Assembly (NCBI GenBank): GCA_005885015.1
Contig: VAYG01000154.1
Span: forward strand, 1 to 10,617
Source of the DNA: Actinomycetota bacterium
GTDB lineage: Bacteria > Actinomycetota > UBA4738
Length of the DNA stretch: 10,617 bases
Direction: 5' to 3'
Shown here piece after piece: positions 1 through 6,501 of the stretch. The position numbers and the translations under genes are program-made. Position 1 is the first letter of the stretch, and each line of letters begins with the position of its first letter. The notes beneath the pieces were generated by a model that was not told where the DNA came from, made no database searches, and was given only the letters and a program-made list of their open reading frames with translations.

Positions 1-1044
1 GGCCTCATCCATCAGGAAGGAGGCCACCTTCTCGCTGGGCACGCCCAGGGCCTTCACGTTGGGAAACGCGTAGAAGGCACCTGCGGGCTCGATGCAGGAG
101 ACGCCGGCGATCCGGTTCAGTCCCTCCACGATCACGTCCCGGCGCTTCTGGAACTCGTCGATCATCGCCTGGACGGGTTCCCACGGCCCGGTCACCGCGG
201 CCAGAATGGCGCGCTGGCTGAACGCGGCGGTGCACGAGACCGTATTGATGATCATCCGGGTGACCGGCTCCATGAGCTCGGATGGGAAGGCGGCGAACCC
301 CAGCCGCCACCCGGTCATGGCGAACGTCTTCGAGCACCCGTCCAGGAGGATGGTCCGGTCGGCCATGCCGTCGACCGAGGCGATACTGGCGTGCTCGCCT
401 CCGTAGCGGATGGCCCAGTACACCTCGTCGGAGAGCACGTAGAGATCGTGCTCGATGGCGAGCTTGGCCAGCGCCTCGACATCCTCATTGGTCAGCGCGC
501 TACCGCAGGGGTTGTGCGGCGTGTTGAGGACCAGCAGGCGGGTGCGGTCGGTGATGAACGAGGCCACCTCGTCGGGGTCCATCCGGAACTCGTTCTCCTC
601 GCGAAGTGGGACCGCGACGGGGGTCGCGCCGGCGAAGTTGGTGAGCGACTCGTACATGGGGAAGCCCGGGTCGGGATAGAGGACCTCGTCCCCTTCCTCG
701 CAGAGGGCGAGGATCGCGTAGAACATGATCGGCTTGGCCCCGGGCGTGATGACGATGCGGTCGGCCGAGTAGGCGGGCCGGCCGGTACGCCCGAAGAAGT
801 CGCCGATGGCCTCGCGAACCTCGGGATAGCCGGGCGCGGGGTTGTAGTGGGTGAAGCCGGAACGGAGCGCGTCCGCGGCCGCCTCGATGATGTGGCTCGG
901 GGTGTCGAAGTCGGGCTCCCCGATCTCGAGGTGGGTGATCTTCCGCCCCTCGGCCTCCAAGGCCCGCGCCCGCGCCAGCACCTCGAACGCGGACTCGGTC
1001 CCCAGCCTCCCGATCCGCCCAGCCAGCTTCACGGTCTCGGCCAC
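1..1044 (-). CDS. Pyridoxal-phosphate aminotransferase, class I/II (3' end beyond window)
   Basis: This is a cytoplasmic fold-type I PLP enzyme that moves an amino group between an amino acid and a 2-oxo acid; the substrate cannot be told from the sequence. 348 codons are open to the left edge; the family is usually about 380-400 residues, so roughly 40 C-terminal residues, including the substrate-carboxylate arginine, are missing. Visible family marks are GEPDFDTP near the N-terminus, NTPHNPCG with Asn178, SDEVY with Asp206 (pairs with the PLP ring nitrogen) and Tyr209, and SKTFAMTGWRLGF with the Schiff-base Lys239. The start is GTG at 1044: an in-frame TAG lies nine bases upstream and no earlier start fits. 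There is no clear Shine-Dalgarno site. It is divergent from the propeller gene at 1221 and looks like ordinary metabolism unrelated to the exported block. Family call is firm; specificity (aspartate, alanine or other) is open. Confidence 0.93.
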   Translation of the reverse strand, partial: MAETVKLAGRIGRLGTESAFEVLARARALEAEGRKITHLEIGEPDFDTPSHIIEAAADALRSGFTHYNPAPGYPEVREAIGDFFGRTGRPAYSADRIVITPGAKPIMFYAILALCEEGDEVLYPDPGFPMYESLTNFAGATPVAVPLREENEFRMDPDEVASFITDRTRLLVLNTPHNPCGSALTNEDVEALAKLAIEHDLYVLSDEVYWAIRYGGEHASIASVDGMADRTILLDGCSKTFAMTGWRLGFAAFPSELMEPVTRMIINTVSCTAAFSQRAILAAVTGPWEPVQAMIDEFQKRRDVIVEGLNRIAGVSCIEPAGAFYAFPNVKALGVPSEKVASFLMDEA

Positions 1045-1116
1045 GGAAAGACGCTACGGCCGCAGGCTCGAACTGGTCAAGCGCTGGCGGGAGGGGTGCG
1101 TGGAGGGGGTGGCGCC

Positions 1117-1136
1117 GCGGGGCTGTCGGGCCCCGC
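1117..1136. other. GC-rich perfect hairpin in the divergent intergenic region
   Basis: A seven-base-pair stem GCGGGGC/GCCCCGC with the loop TGTCGG lies between two divergent genes, just upstream of a possible -35 element. No T-run follows and no gene ends here, so a terminator role is unlikely. It could be an operator, or chance in GC-rich DNA. Confidence 0.3.
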
Positions 1137-1145
1137 CTTCACCCG

Positions 1146-1174
1146 TTGACTCAAGTCGGTAGTCCGAACAGAAT
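1146..1174 (+). promoter_or_regulatory. Possible sigma70-type promoter of the first propeller gene
   Basis: TTGACT (1146-1151) matches five of six -35 bases. After a 17-base spacer comes CAGAAT (1169-1174), which matches four of six -10 bases. This would give a leader of about 40 bases carrying the Shine-Dalgarno site. It was picked by eye. Confidence 0.35.
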
Positions 1175-1203
1175 GCCGTAAGGACCCCGCAGAGCGAACG
1201 GCC

Positions 1204-1213
1204 GGGGGGAGGA
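1204..1213 (+). promoter_or_regulatory. Ribosome binding site fixing the GTG start at 1221
   Basis: The run GGGGGGAGGA ends seven bases before GTG 1221. This supports a start directly ahead of the signal peptide. Confidence 0.7.
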
Positions 1214-1220
1214 TCCTCTG

Positions 1221-2789
1221 GTGGGTTGTTTCCGGTGGGCCACATCCGTCTTCGTCTCCCTCGCAACATTCGGCGTCCTCAGTGTGCATCCGGCGGCGGG
1301 TGATCCCGGGGGCAGCGCCGGCTCTCGTGTGGCACCCCGGATCTCGGCCGGGCCGGCTACCCTAGGAGCGCGGCTGTGGGTGCGCCGCTACAACGGGTCG
1401 GGGAACGACTACGACGTCGCCAACGCCTTGGGCGTGAGCCCCGACGGGTCCACGGTGTTCGTGACCGGTGAAAGCATCGCCTCGACCGACTTCCCGGACT
1501 ACGCCACCGTGGCATACGGCGCCTCCACCGGGAGCCGTTTGTGGGTGAGTCGCTACAAGGGCCCAGGTAGCAGCGATGTCGCCGACGCTCTCGGGGTGGC
1601 CCCCGACGGGTCCACGGTGTTCGTGACCGGATACAGTAATGGGTCAGGAGGCTTCCCGGACTACGCCACCGTAGCCTACGACGCATCCACCGGGACGCAG
1701 CTCTGGGTGAGTCGCTACAACGGCGCGATCAACGGTTTCGATTACGCCCACGCCTTGGGAGTGAGTCCCGACGGGTCCAAGGTGTTCGTGACAGGCCAAG
1801 TCCAGAGATCGGGAGGTCACTTCGACTACGCCACCGTGGCCTACGACGCATCAACCGGGACTCAGCTCTGGGTCAGTCAGTACGGGAAGCAGGATAACGT
1901 GGCCAACGCCCTTGGGGTGAGTCCAGACGGATCCACGGTGTTTGTGACCGGGTGGAGCCAGAAATCGATCGGCGTGGTCGACTACGCCACCGTAGCCTAC
2001 GACCCATCCACCGGGACGCAGCTCTGGGTGCGCCGTTATAACGGCCCGGGGAATTCGACGGATCTCGCCAGCGCTCTTGGGGTGAGCCCTGACGGGTCCA
2101 AAGTGTTCGTGACCGGTTACAGCTGGGGATCGACCGGCTCCGCCGACTATGCCACCGTGGCCTACGACGCCTCCACCGGGGCAAGCCTGTGGGTGCGTCG
2201 CTACAACGGCCCGGGGAACGCAACCGACGGCGCCACCGCCCTGGGGGTGACCCCCGACGGGTCCGCGGTATTGGTGACCGGCTCCAGCACGGGATCGACG
2301 AGCTCAAAGGACTTCGCGACCGTGGCCTACAACTCTTCCAACGGGGCAAGCCTTTGGGTGCGTCGATACAACGGCCCGGGAAACGGCGACGACCAGGCCA
2401 ATGCAGTAGGGGTGAGCCCCGACGGGTCCAAAGTGTTTGTAACGGGGCAGAGCCCAGGGACCACGAGCTTCAACGACTACGCGACTGTGGCCTACGACGC
2501 CTCCACCGGGGCAAGCCTTTGGGTGCGTCGGTACAACGGCCCGGGAAACGGCGATGACTTCGCCAACGCCTTGGGCGTGAGCCCCGACGGGTCCACGGTG
2601 TTCGTGACCGGTGAAAGCCTACTGTGGCCTATAGCGCCATCTAACAGCCGGACGGACGGTCTCCGGCCCGGCCGACTAGTGTCGGCACTCGGAGGCGGAG
2701 GGCGCCCGAGGCCGCGATATCGGGAAGGGACTAGGTCGGTACAACGCTTGAGCTTCGCTCGACCGGCACCAGAGCTATCGGTGGCCTGA
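1221..2789 (+). CDS. Exported SBBP/PQQ-like beta-propeller repeat protein, last repeat frameshifted
   Basis: No specific function is recognised. Residues 1-27 form a signal peptide with hydrophobic core VFVSLATFGVLSV and a likely cleavage site near HPAAG. A linker follows, then repeats start at Leu52. Seven full repeats of about 54 residues (LWVRRYNGPGN, ALGVSPDGS, VFVTG, DYATVAYDASTG) are followed by an eighth that stops after VTGES. The last ~57 residues are low-complexity, proline/arginine-rich and unlike the repeats. The expected ending survives in another frame: 2621-2644 reads TVAYSAI then TAA. About 28 bases are therefore missing after 2618, and translation reads through to TGA at 2789, overlapping the convergent lipoprotein gene by 15 bases. 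TVAYDASTGxxLW resembles the PQQ-propeller signature, but no quinoprotein catalytic residues are evident. Repeat 4 is about three residues short. A structural, binding or adhesive extracellular role is inference. The gene may be non-functional at its C-terminus. Confidence 0.85.
   Translation: MGCFRWATSVFVSLATFGVLSVHPAAGDPGGSAGSRVAPRISAGPATLGARLWVRRYNGSGNDYDVANALGVSPDGSTVFVTGESIASTDFPDYATVAYGASTGSRLWVSRYKGPGSSDVADALGVAPDGSTVFVTGYSNGSGGFPDYATVAYDASTGTQLWVSRYNGAINGFDYAHALGVSPDGSKVFVTGQVQRSGGHFDYATVAYDASTGTQLWVSQYGKQDNVANALGVSPDGSTVFVTGWSQKSIGVVDYATVAYDPSTGTQLWVRRYNGPGNSTDLASALGVSPDGSKVFVTGYSWGSTGSADYATVAYDASTGASLWVRRYNGPGNATDGATALGVTPDGSAVLVTGSSTGSTSSKDFATVAYNSSNGASLWVRRYNGPGNGDDQANAVGVSPDGSKVFVTGQSPGTTSFNDYATVAYDASTGASLWVRRYNGPGNGDDFANALGVSPDGSTVFVTGESLLWPIAPSNSRTDGLRPGRLVSALGGGGRPRPRYREGTRSVQRLSFARPAPELSVA
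1374..2644 (+). repeat. Eight tandem ~165-nt coding repeats (propeller blades)
   Basis: The repeats are in frame, each beginning at an LWV codon triplet. Blades 5-8 share near-identical DNA around their junctions. Blade 8 carries a 59-nt stretch (2560-2618) identical to blade 1 (1417-1475), then breaks off. The end at 2644 is the presumed original stop codon. Confidence 0.85.
2671..2686. terminator. Weak hairpin after the presumed original stop of the first propeller gene
   Basis: A six-base-pair stem GCCGAC/GTCGGC with the loop TAGT lies 26 bases after the relic TAA (2642-2644), between convergent genes. The position suits a terminator, but there is no T-run and the stem is short. Confidence 0.22.
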
Positions 2790-3278
2790 ACTCAGTCGCT
2801 GAACGTGAACAGCCCACTCGCCGGTCTGGGCATTGACGACGGAGTTCAATGGCTGATCCACGCAGCCGGCCGATGGTCCTCCGTAGAGCAGCGTGCAGCT
2901 CCCCTCAAACTGCAAAACCCAGACCGGCCAACGCTCAGGGGTGGCTGCATGGAGCGACCTGTATGTCGCGTAGATCGGTTGTATCGCCGTGGCATCGAGA
3001 GCGGGACCGGTCGCCTGGTGCCACGCGATGTCCACGGCGAACTCCGCGCTGATCGCCGGGGGCGTGGCCGGCGGCGTGTCCAGGACGATGCCGTTGCCCA
3101 GGCGCTTCTCTTCAGCGGTCAGGTTGATCGGATCCCGAAAGGGCGGGCATGGCGGATGAGCCTTCTGGCAGGGAGGAGGAGAAGGTCGCTCTCGTAATGC
3201 CGCCCGATGGGACGCCGAACACGCCGCCAGCGCCAGGATGCAGCTCGCCAGCCCTCTGGTGAGCCGCCGGACCCTCAC
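2775..3278 (-). CDS. Putative lipoprotein of unknown function
   Basis: I do not recognise this family. The 167-residue product starts at GTG 3278, the first start after an in-frame TGA. A basic MRVRRLTR head and hydrophobic core lead to the lipobox LAAC with Cys20, so a lipid-anchored extracytoplasmic protein is expected. After a Pro-rich, cysteine-containing spacer comes a compact domain of about 110 residues, with PVWVLQFEGSC, a second cysteine in SAGC (possible disulfide partner) and an ending VVNAQTGEWAV. That last segment resembles the terminal strand of PepSY-like small domains ('VDAxTGxxl'), which is a resemblance only. It lies 96 bases downstream of the minus-strand propeller gene and may be co-transcribed with it. 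Its 3' end overlaps the damaged tail of the first propeller gene by 15 bases; with that gene's original stop the two would be about 130 bases apart. Confidence 0.72.
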   Translation of the reverse strand: MRVRRLTRGLASCILALAACSASHRAALRERPSPPPCQKAHPPCPPFRDPINLTAEEKRLGNGIVLDTPPATPPAISAEFAVDIAWHQATGPALDATAIQPIYATYRSLHAATPERWPVWVLQFEGSCTLLYGGPSAGCVDQPLNSVVNAQTGEWAVHVQRLSSGHR

Positions 3279-3374
3279 GCCCAGGTATACGGGAGTCGTC
3301 TGCGCGGCGACGTTGCTCGAGACGGCGTTCCATCAACGGCTGCCGGTCGCCATTCGGGCTCCCAGTTCTCGGCA

Positions 3375-4628
3375 TCATGCGGTGCTGTAGGCCACCGTGG
3401 CATAGTCAGACGAACCGCTCGACCCAATGCTGACGCCTGTCACGTACAGGGCGCCGCCGGAGGGACTGACGGCCAGTGCATAGGCCTCGTCGTTGTTGTT
3501 GGCCGGGCCCTTGTAGCGGCGTACCCACACCGTGGCGCCGGTAGCGGCATCATAGGCGATGGTGGCATAGTCGCCGAGGCTGGTCGAATCCACGCTGCCT
3601 CCCGTCACGAACACGGCAGACCCGTCCGTGCTCACCCCCAAGGCCTGTGCGACGTCGGAACCGTTTCCGGGCCCGTCATAGCGCCGCACCCAGAGTCTCG
3701 CCCCGGTGGAGGCCTCGTAGGCGACCGTGACGTAGTCTTCGAAGCCGGGCGATTCAGCGCTGTAGCCGGTCACGAACACACTGGACCCGGCGGGACTCAC
3801 CCCCAGGTCCACCGCGTCGTCGAGTATGTTCCCCGGGCCGTTGAAACGCCGCACCCAGAGCCGGGCACCAGTGGAGGCCTCGTAGGCCACCGTGAGGTAG
3901 TCGTCGGAGCTGGTCGCCCCGACGCTGGATCCGGACACGAACACCGTCGACCCGTCGGGGGCCACACCCAATGCGTAGGCGATGTCATCGCCTTTCGCCG
4001 GGCCGTCGTAGCGCTTGTGCCACAGCGCGGCTCCCGTGAGAGCGTCGTAGGCGATCGTGGTGTAGTCGTAAGAGCTGTTGGACCCGAAGCTGTCCCCCGT
4101 GACGAACACCGCGGACCCGTCCGGGCTGATCTCCAGGGCCCGGGCATCGTCGGATAGGTTCCCGGGACCGTTGTAGGGGCGCATCCAAAGAGTGGCTCCG
4201 GTGGAGGAGTCGTAGGCGATGGTGGCGTAGTCGTCCAAGCTGGTCGATCCCGTTCGGTATCCGGTCACGAAAACCCTGGATCCGTCCGGGCTCACCCCGA
4301 GGCCGGTTGCGACGTCGAAGCTGCTTGCGGGGCCGTTGTAGCGGGCAACCCAGAGCTGCGCCCCGGTAGTGGCCTCATACGCCACAGTGGCATAGTCGTA
4401 GGAACTGCCCGCCGTCGCGACGTCGTAGTCGTTCGCCGGGCCGTTGTAGCGCTTCGCCCAGAGACGCGCCCCGGTGGGGGCGTCGTAGGCGAGGGTGAAG
4501 TAGTCCTGGGAGCTGGTCGATCCAGTGCTTTGGCCGGTTACGAACACTTTCGACCCGTCGGGACTCACTCCCAGGGCGGTGGCTGCGTCGAGGTCGTTCG
4601 CCGGGCCGTCATATCGCCTCACCCAAAG
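3375..4628 (-). repeat. Eight tandem coding repeats, repeat 2 internally deleted
   Basis: The blades begin at Leu52 and end at the stop codon. Seven are full length (about 54-55 residues). The second lost about 57 bases, with the junction near 4409/4410. Confidence 0.85.
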
Positions 4629-4781
4629 CCGCGCCTTCGGCGTGGCCCGACCAACCCGACCCTTGGGTACTGGACGAACGCTGACGGTGGCCCGAGGGGA
4701 GGCTGCGGCCGGATGCGCTCCCAGGAGTCCGAGCGCTGCCAGGGACAGGAAGAGAAAAGCGGTCCGACGGGAACCAGTCAT
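3375..4781 (-). CDS. Exported SBBP/PQQ-like beta-propeller repeat protein (second paralogue)
   Basis: The product is 468 residues. The signal peptide has core FLFLSLAALGLLGA and probably ends at HPAAA (residue 27). A linker leads to repeats starting at Leu52, exactly as in the gene at 1221. Eight repeats follow, and the protein ends cleanly after DYATVAYSTA, which shows the natural end of the family: the stop falls just after the last strand of blade 8. Repeat 2 is abnormal: it runs DYDVATAGSSYDYATVAY and lacks the central ALGVSPDGS-VFVTG part, about 19 residues short but still in frame. I chose ATG 4781 because GGAAGGGGG (4788-4796) sits six bases upstream. ATG 4787 is possible; TTG 4841 only adds a non-signal extension. 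It is divergent from the third paralogue at 4972. An extracellular location is well supported, but the function is unknown. Confidence 0.87.
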   Translation of the reverse strand: MTGSRRTAFLFLSLAALGLLGAHPAAASPRATVSVRPVPKGRVGRATPKARLWVRRYDGPANDLDAATALGVSPDGSKVFVTGQSTGSTSSQDYFTLAYDAPTGARLWAKRYNGPANDYDVATAGSSYDYATVAYEATTGAQLWVARYNGPASSFDVATGLGVSPDGSRVFVTGYRTGSTSLDDYATIAYDSSTGATLWMRPYNGPGNLSDDARALEISPDGSAVFVTGDSFGSNSSYDYTTIAYDALTGAALWHKRYDGPAKGDDIAYALGVAPDGSTVFVSGSSVGATSSDDYLTVAYEASTGARLWVRRFNGPGNILDDAVDLGVSPAGSSVFVTGYSAESPGFEDYVTVAYEASTGARLWVRRYDGPGNGSDVAQALGVSTDGSAVFVTGGSVDSTSLGDYATIAYDAATGATVWVRRYKGPANNNDEAYALAVSPSGGALYVTGVSIGSSGSSDYATVAYSTA

Positions 4782-4787
4782 CAGCAT

Positions 4788-4796
4788 CCCCCTTCC
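4788..4796 (-). promoter_or_regulatory. Ribosome binding site of the minus-strand propeller gene
   Basis: On the minus strand the site reads GGAAGGGGG. It is six bases before ATG 4781 but touches ATG 4787, which favours 4781 as the start. Confidence 0.55.
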
Positions 4797-4843
4797 GGCA
4801 GAGCCTCTCGGGCCCCCGGTCGCTCTCAGGCTCCCCTGCAATC

Positions 4844-4870
4844 ATTGTGTTGGGGACTGGCGCGAGTCAA
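4844..4870 (-). promoter_or_regulatory. Possible promoter of the minus-strand propeller gene
   Basis: On the minus strand TTGACT (4870-4865) is followed by a 15-base spacer and CACAAT (4849-4844). The -35 is good and the -10 matches four of six bases, but the spacer is short. Confidence 0.28.
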
Positions 4871-4917
4871 GGGATGAATGCTGTCCTCAAGGGGCCGCAG
4901 AGGATCCGACCAGCACC

Positions 4918-4946
4918 TTGACTTCTTGCAGGAGCGGCGACACCAT
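4918..4946 (+). promoter_or_regulatory. Weak possible promoter of the third propeller gene
   Basis: TTGACT (4918-4923) is followed after 17 bases by CACCAT, which matches only three of six -10 bases. The same -35 hexamer occurs upstream of the two other propeller genes that have their own upstream region. Confidence 0.2.
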
Positions 4947-4960
4947 GCCGTGTCCTGCCG

Positions 4961-4966
4961 AGGAGG
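4961..4966 (+). promoter_or_regulatory. Ribosome binding site fixing the ATG start at 4972
   Basis: AGGAGG ends five bases before ATG 4972, ahead of a typical signal peptide. The same frame is open far upstream, but that part is antisense to the divergent paralogue. Confidence 0.75.
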
Positions 4967-4971
4967 CTCTC

Positions 4972-6501
4972 ATGGGTCGCCCCCGGAGCCGCATAAAGCT
5001 CCTGGCCTTCTCCCTCGCGCTCTTGTCGGCTGCGGGACCGCCCGCAGGAGCACGAGGGGCGGGGCTCGAGCCAAGCCGTCTTCCAGTTTGGCGGTGGCGG
5101 GTTCCCGGCGCACGGAGCAAGCAAAGGGCACAGCTGTGGGTGCGCCGGTACAACGGTCCCGGGGACCACAGCGATTTCGCCAACGACATCGCGGTCAGTC
5201 CCGACGGATCCGACGTGTTCGTGACCGGGCAGAGCTTCGGACCGGCCCGGTCCAGCGCCTTCGCCACGGGCGCCTACGACGCATCGAACGGTGCGAAACG
5301 GTGGGCTCGCCTGTACAACGGCCCAGGGAAGGGACCCGACGAAGCCGACGCCATCGCGGTCAGCCCCGACGGAGCGAGGGTATTCGTGACCGGGTCGAGC
5401 TACGGCGCGAACGGGAGCAGCGATTACGCGACCGTGGCCTACGACGCTTTGAGCGGATCCACCCAGTGGATACGTCGCTACAACGGCCCGGTAGGCGGCG
5501 ACGACTTCGCGACCGACGTGGGGGTGAGCCCCGACGGCTCCCGGGTCTTCGTGACCGGGGCCAGCCGCGGGTCGCCCCGGTCCGGCGGTTACCTCACCAC
5601 CGCATACGACGCCATCTGCGGAGCCATGCTGTGGACAACTCGGGGCAGGGTTGCCGGAGGGGCCAATGCCCTGGGGGTGAGCCCGGACGGGTCGCTCGTC
5701 TTCGTGACTGGGTTCGTGGCCGGACGGAGCGGCACGGATTTCGGAACCGTGGCCTACGAGGCGTCCACCGGAGCCACCGCGTGGGTGCGCCGGTACGACG
5801 GCCCGGCGGACAGCGACGACTCGGCGGTCGACCTGGCGGTGAGCCCCGGCGGTTCCACGGTCTACGTCGTCGGGTACAGCCGAGGGCTGGCGAGCTACTT
5901 CGACTACGCCACGGTCGGATACGACTCTTCGAGCGGCGAAGAGCGGTGGGTTCGCCGGTACAACGGGCCGGGGAACGGCTTCGACTACCCGTCGGCCGTG
6001 GAGGTGAGCCCGGACGCGTCCACGGTGTTCGTCGCGGGGAACGATAGTGGGTCGCATAGCGGCTACGACTACGCGACAGTGGCCTACGAGGCGGCCACCG
6101 GATCGAAGCGGTGGGTGGCGCGCTACAACAGCCCGGCCAACGGCTACGACGCCGCCCTGGCGCTCGGCGTGAGCCCCGACGAGTCCTTCGTATTCGTAAC
6201 CGGCTACATCCGCGGACCCACGAGTCCCGAGGACTACGGCACCGTAGCCTACGACGCGGCCACCGGATCCAGGCTGTGGGTGCGCCGCTACAACGGCCCG
6301 GCGAACGACAACGACGCGGCCAACGCCCTGGTGGTGAGCCCGGACGGATCAGCCGTATTCGTGACCGGGTACAGCGCGGGATCGGGAACGTTCGCCGACT
6401 ACGCCACGATCGCCTACGGGATCAGGGCGTGCCGAGGAGGACCGACACGGCTGACGCCTGTTGGCTCGCCACCGCCAGGTCGACCAGCCCGTCGTTGTTG
6501 A
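4972..6501 (+). CDS. Exported SBBP/PQQ-like beta-propeller repeat protein (third paralogue), run-on C-terminus
   Basis: The product is 509 residues. The signal peptide has basic head MGRPRSRIK and core LLAFSLALLSAAG, with cleavage near PAGA (residue 27). The linker leads to repeats from Leu55. Eight repeats follow, more divergent than in the first two paralogues. Repeat 4 (LWTTRGRVAGGANALGV) lacks the NGPGN-D loop. The last repeat ends DYATIAY at 6417, where the paralogue at 3375 stops within three codons. Here 27 further residues (GIRACRGG and on) are read, nearly all antisense to the 3' end of the FG-GAP gene, giving an 80-base tail-to-tail overlap. The natural stop was probably lost when the two genes were brought together. 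Start chosen from AGGAGG five bases upstream; ATG 4945 in the same frame is a weaker alternative. Function unknown; a secreted binding or structural role is inferred. Confidence 0.87.
   Translation: MGRPRSRIKLLAFSLALLSAAGPPAGARGAGLEPSRLPVWRWRVPGARSKQRAQLWVRRYNGPGDHSDFANDIAVSPDGSDVFVTGQSFGPARSSAFATGAYDASNGAKRWARLYNGPGKGPDEADAIAVSPDGARVFVTGSSYGANGSSDYATVAYDALSGSTQWIRRYNGPVGGDDFATDVGVSPDGSRVFVTGASRGSPRSGGYLTTAYDAICGAMLWTTRGRVAGGANALGVSPDGSLVFVTGFVAGRSGTDFGTVAYEASTGATAWVRRYDGPADSDDSAVDLAVSPGGSTVYVVGYSRGLASYFDYATVGYDSSSGEERWVRRYNGPGNGFDYPSAVEVSPDASTVFVAGNDSGSHSGYDYATVAYEAATGSKRWVARYNSPANGYDAALALGVSPDESFVFVTGYIRGPTSPEDYGTVAYDAATGSRLWVRRYNGPANDNDAANALVVSPDGSAVFVTGYSAGSGTFADYATIAYGIRACRGGPTRLTPVGSPPPGRPARRC
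5134..6417 (+). repeat. Eight tandem coding repeats of the third propeller protein
   Basis: The repeats run from Leu55 to the DYATIAY strand of blade 8. Repeat 4 is about four residues short in its first loop. Confidence 0.83.

Noticed and set aside
391..1149. Long plus-strand open frame over the aminotransferase
   Set aside because: It is antisense to a frame with all PLP-enzyme motifs. Its product is a low-complexity valine/glycine/arginine-rich mirror of that gene.
1374..2644. CRISPR-like or satellite array from the ~165-nt periodicity
   Set aside because: The repeats are in-frame protein blades with codon-level divergence and no unique spacers.
1221..2789. PQQ-dependent dehydrogenase
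   Set aside because: The YDASTGxxLW pattern resembles the PQQ-propeller signature, but blade length, repeat regularity and the lack of any evident cofactor-site or heme motif argue for a non-enzymatic propeller.
4525..4971. N-terminal extension of the third propeller gene
   Set aside because: The frame is open, but it lies antisense to the divergent paralogue and would place the signal peptide in the middle of the protein.
4878..6047. 389-residue plus-strand frame overlapping the third propeller gene
   Set aside because: Arginine-rich out-of-frame reading of the same repeats. The frame starting at 4972 has the ribosome site, signal peptide and blade motifs.
4867..6057. 396-residue minus-strand open frame with repeated GHEHxGPVRAHPQG-like units
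   Set aside because: The periodicity is only the reverse image of the propeller repeats at 4972-6417. There is no signal peptide or family motif. Similar antisense frames at 3207-4157 were dropped for the same reason.
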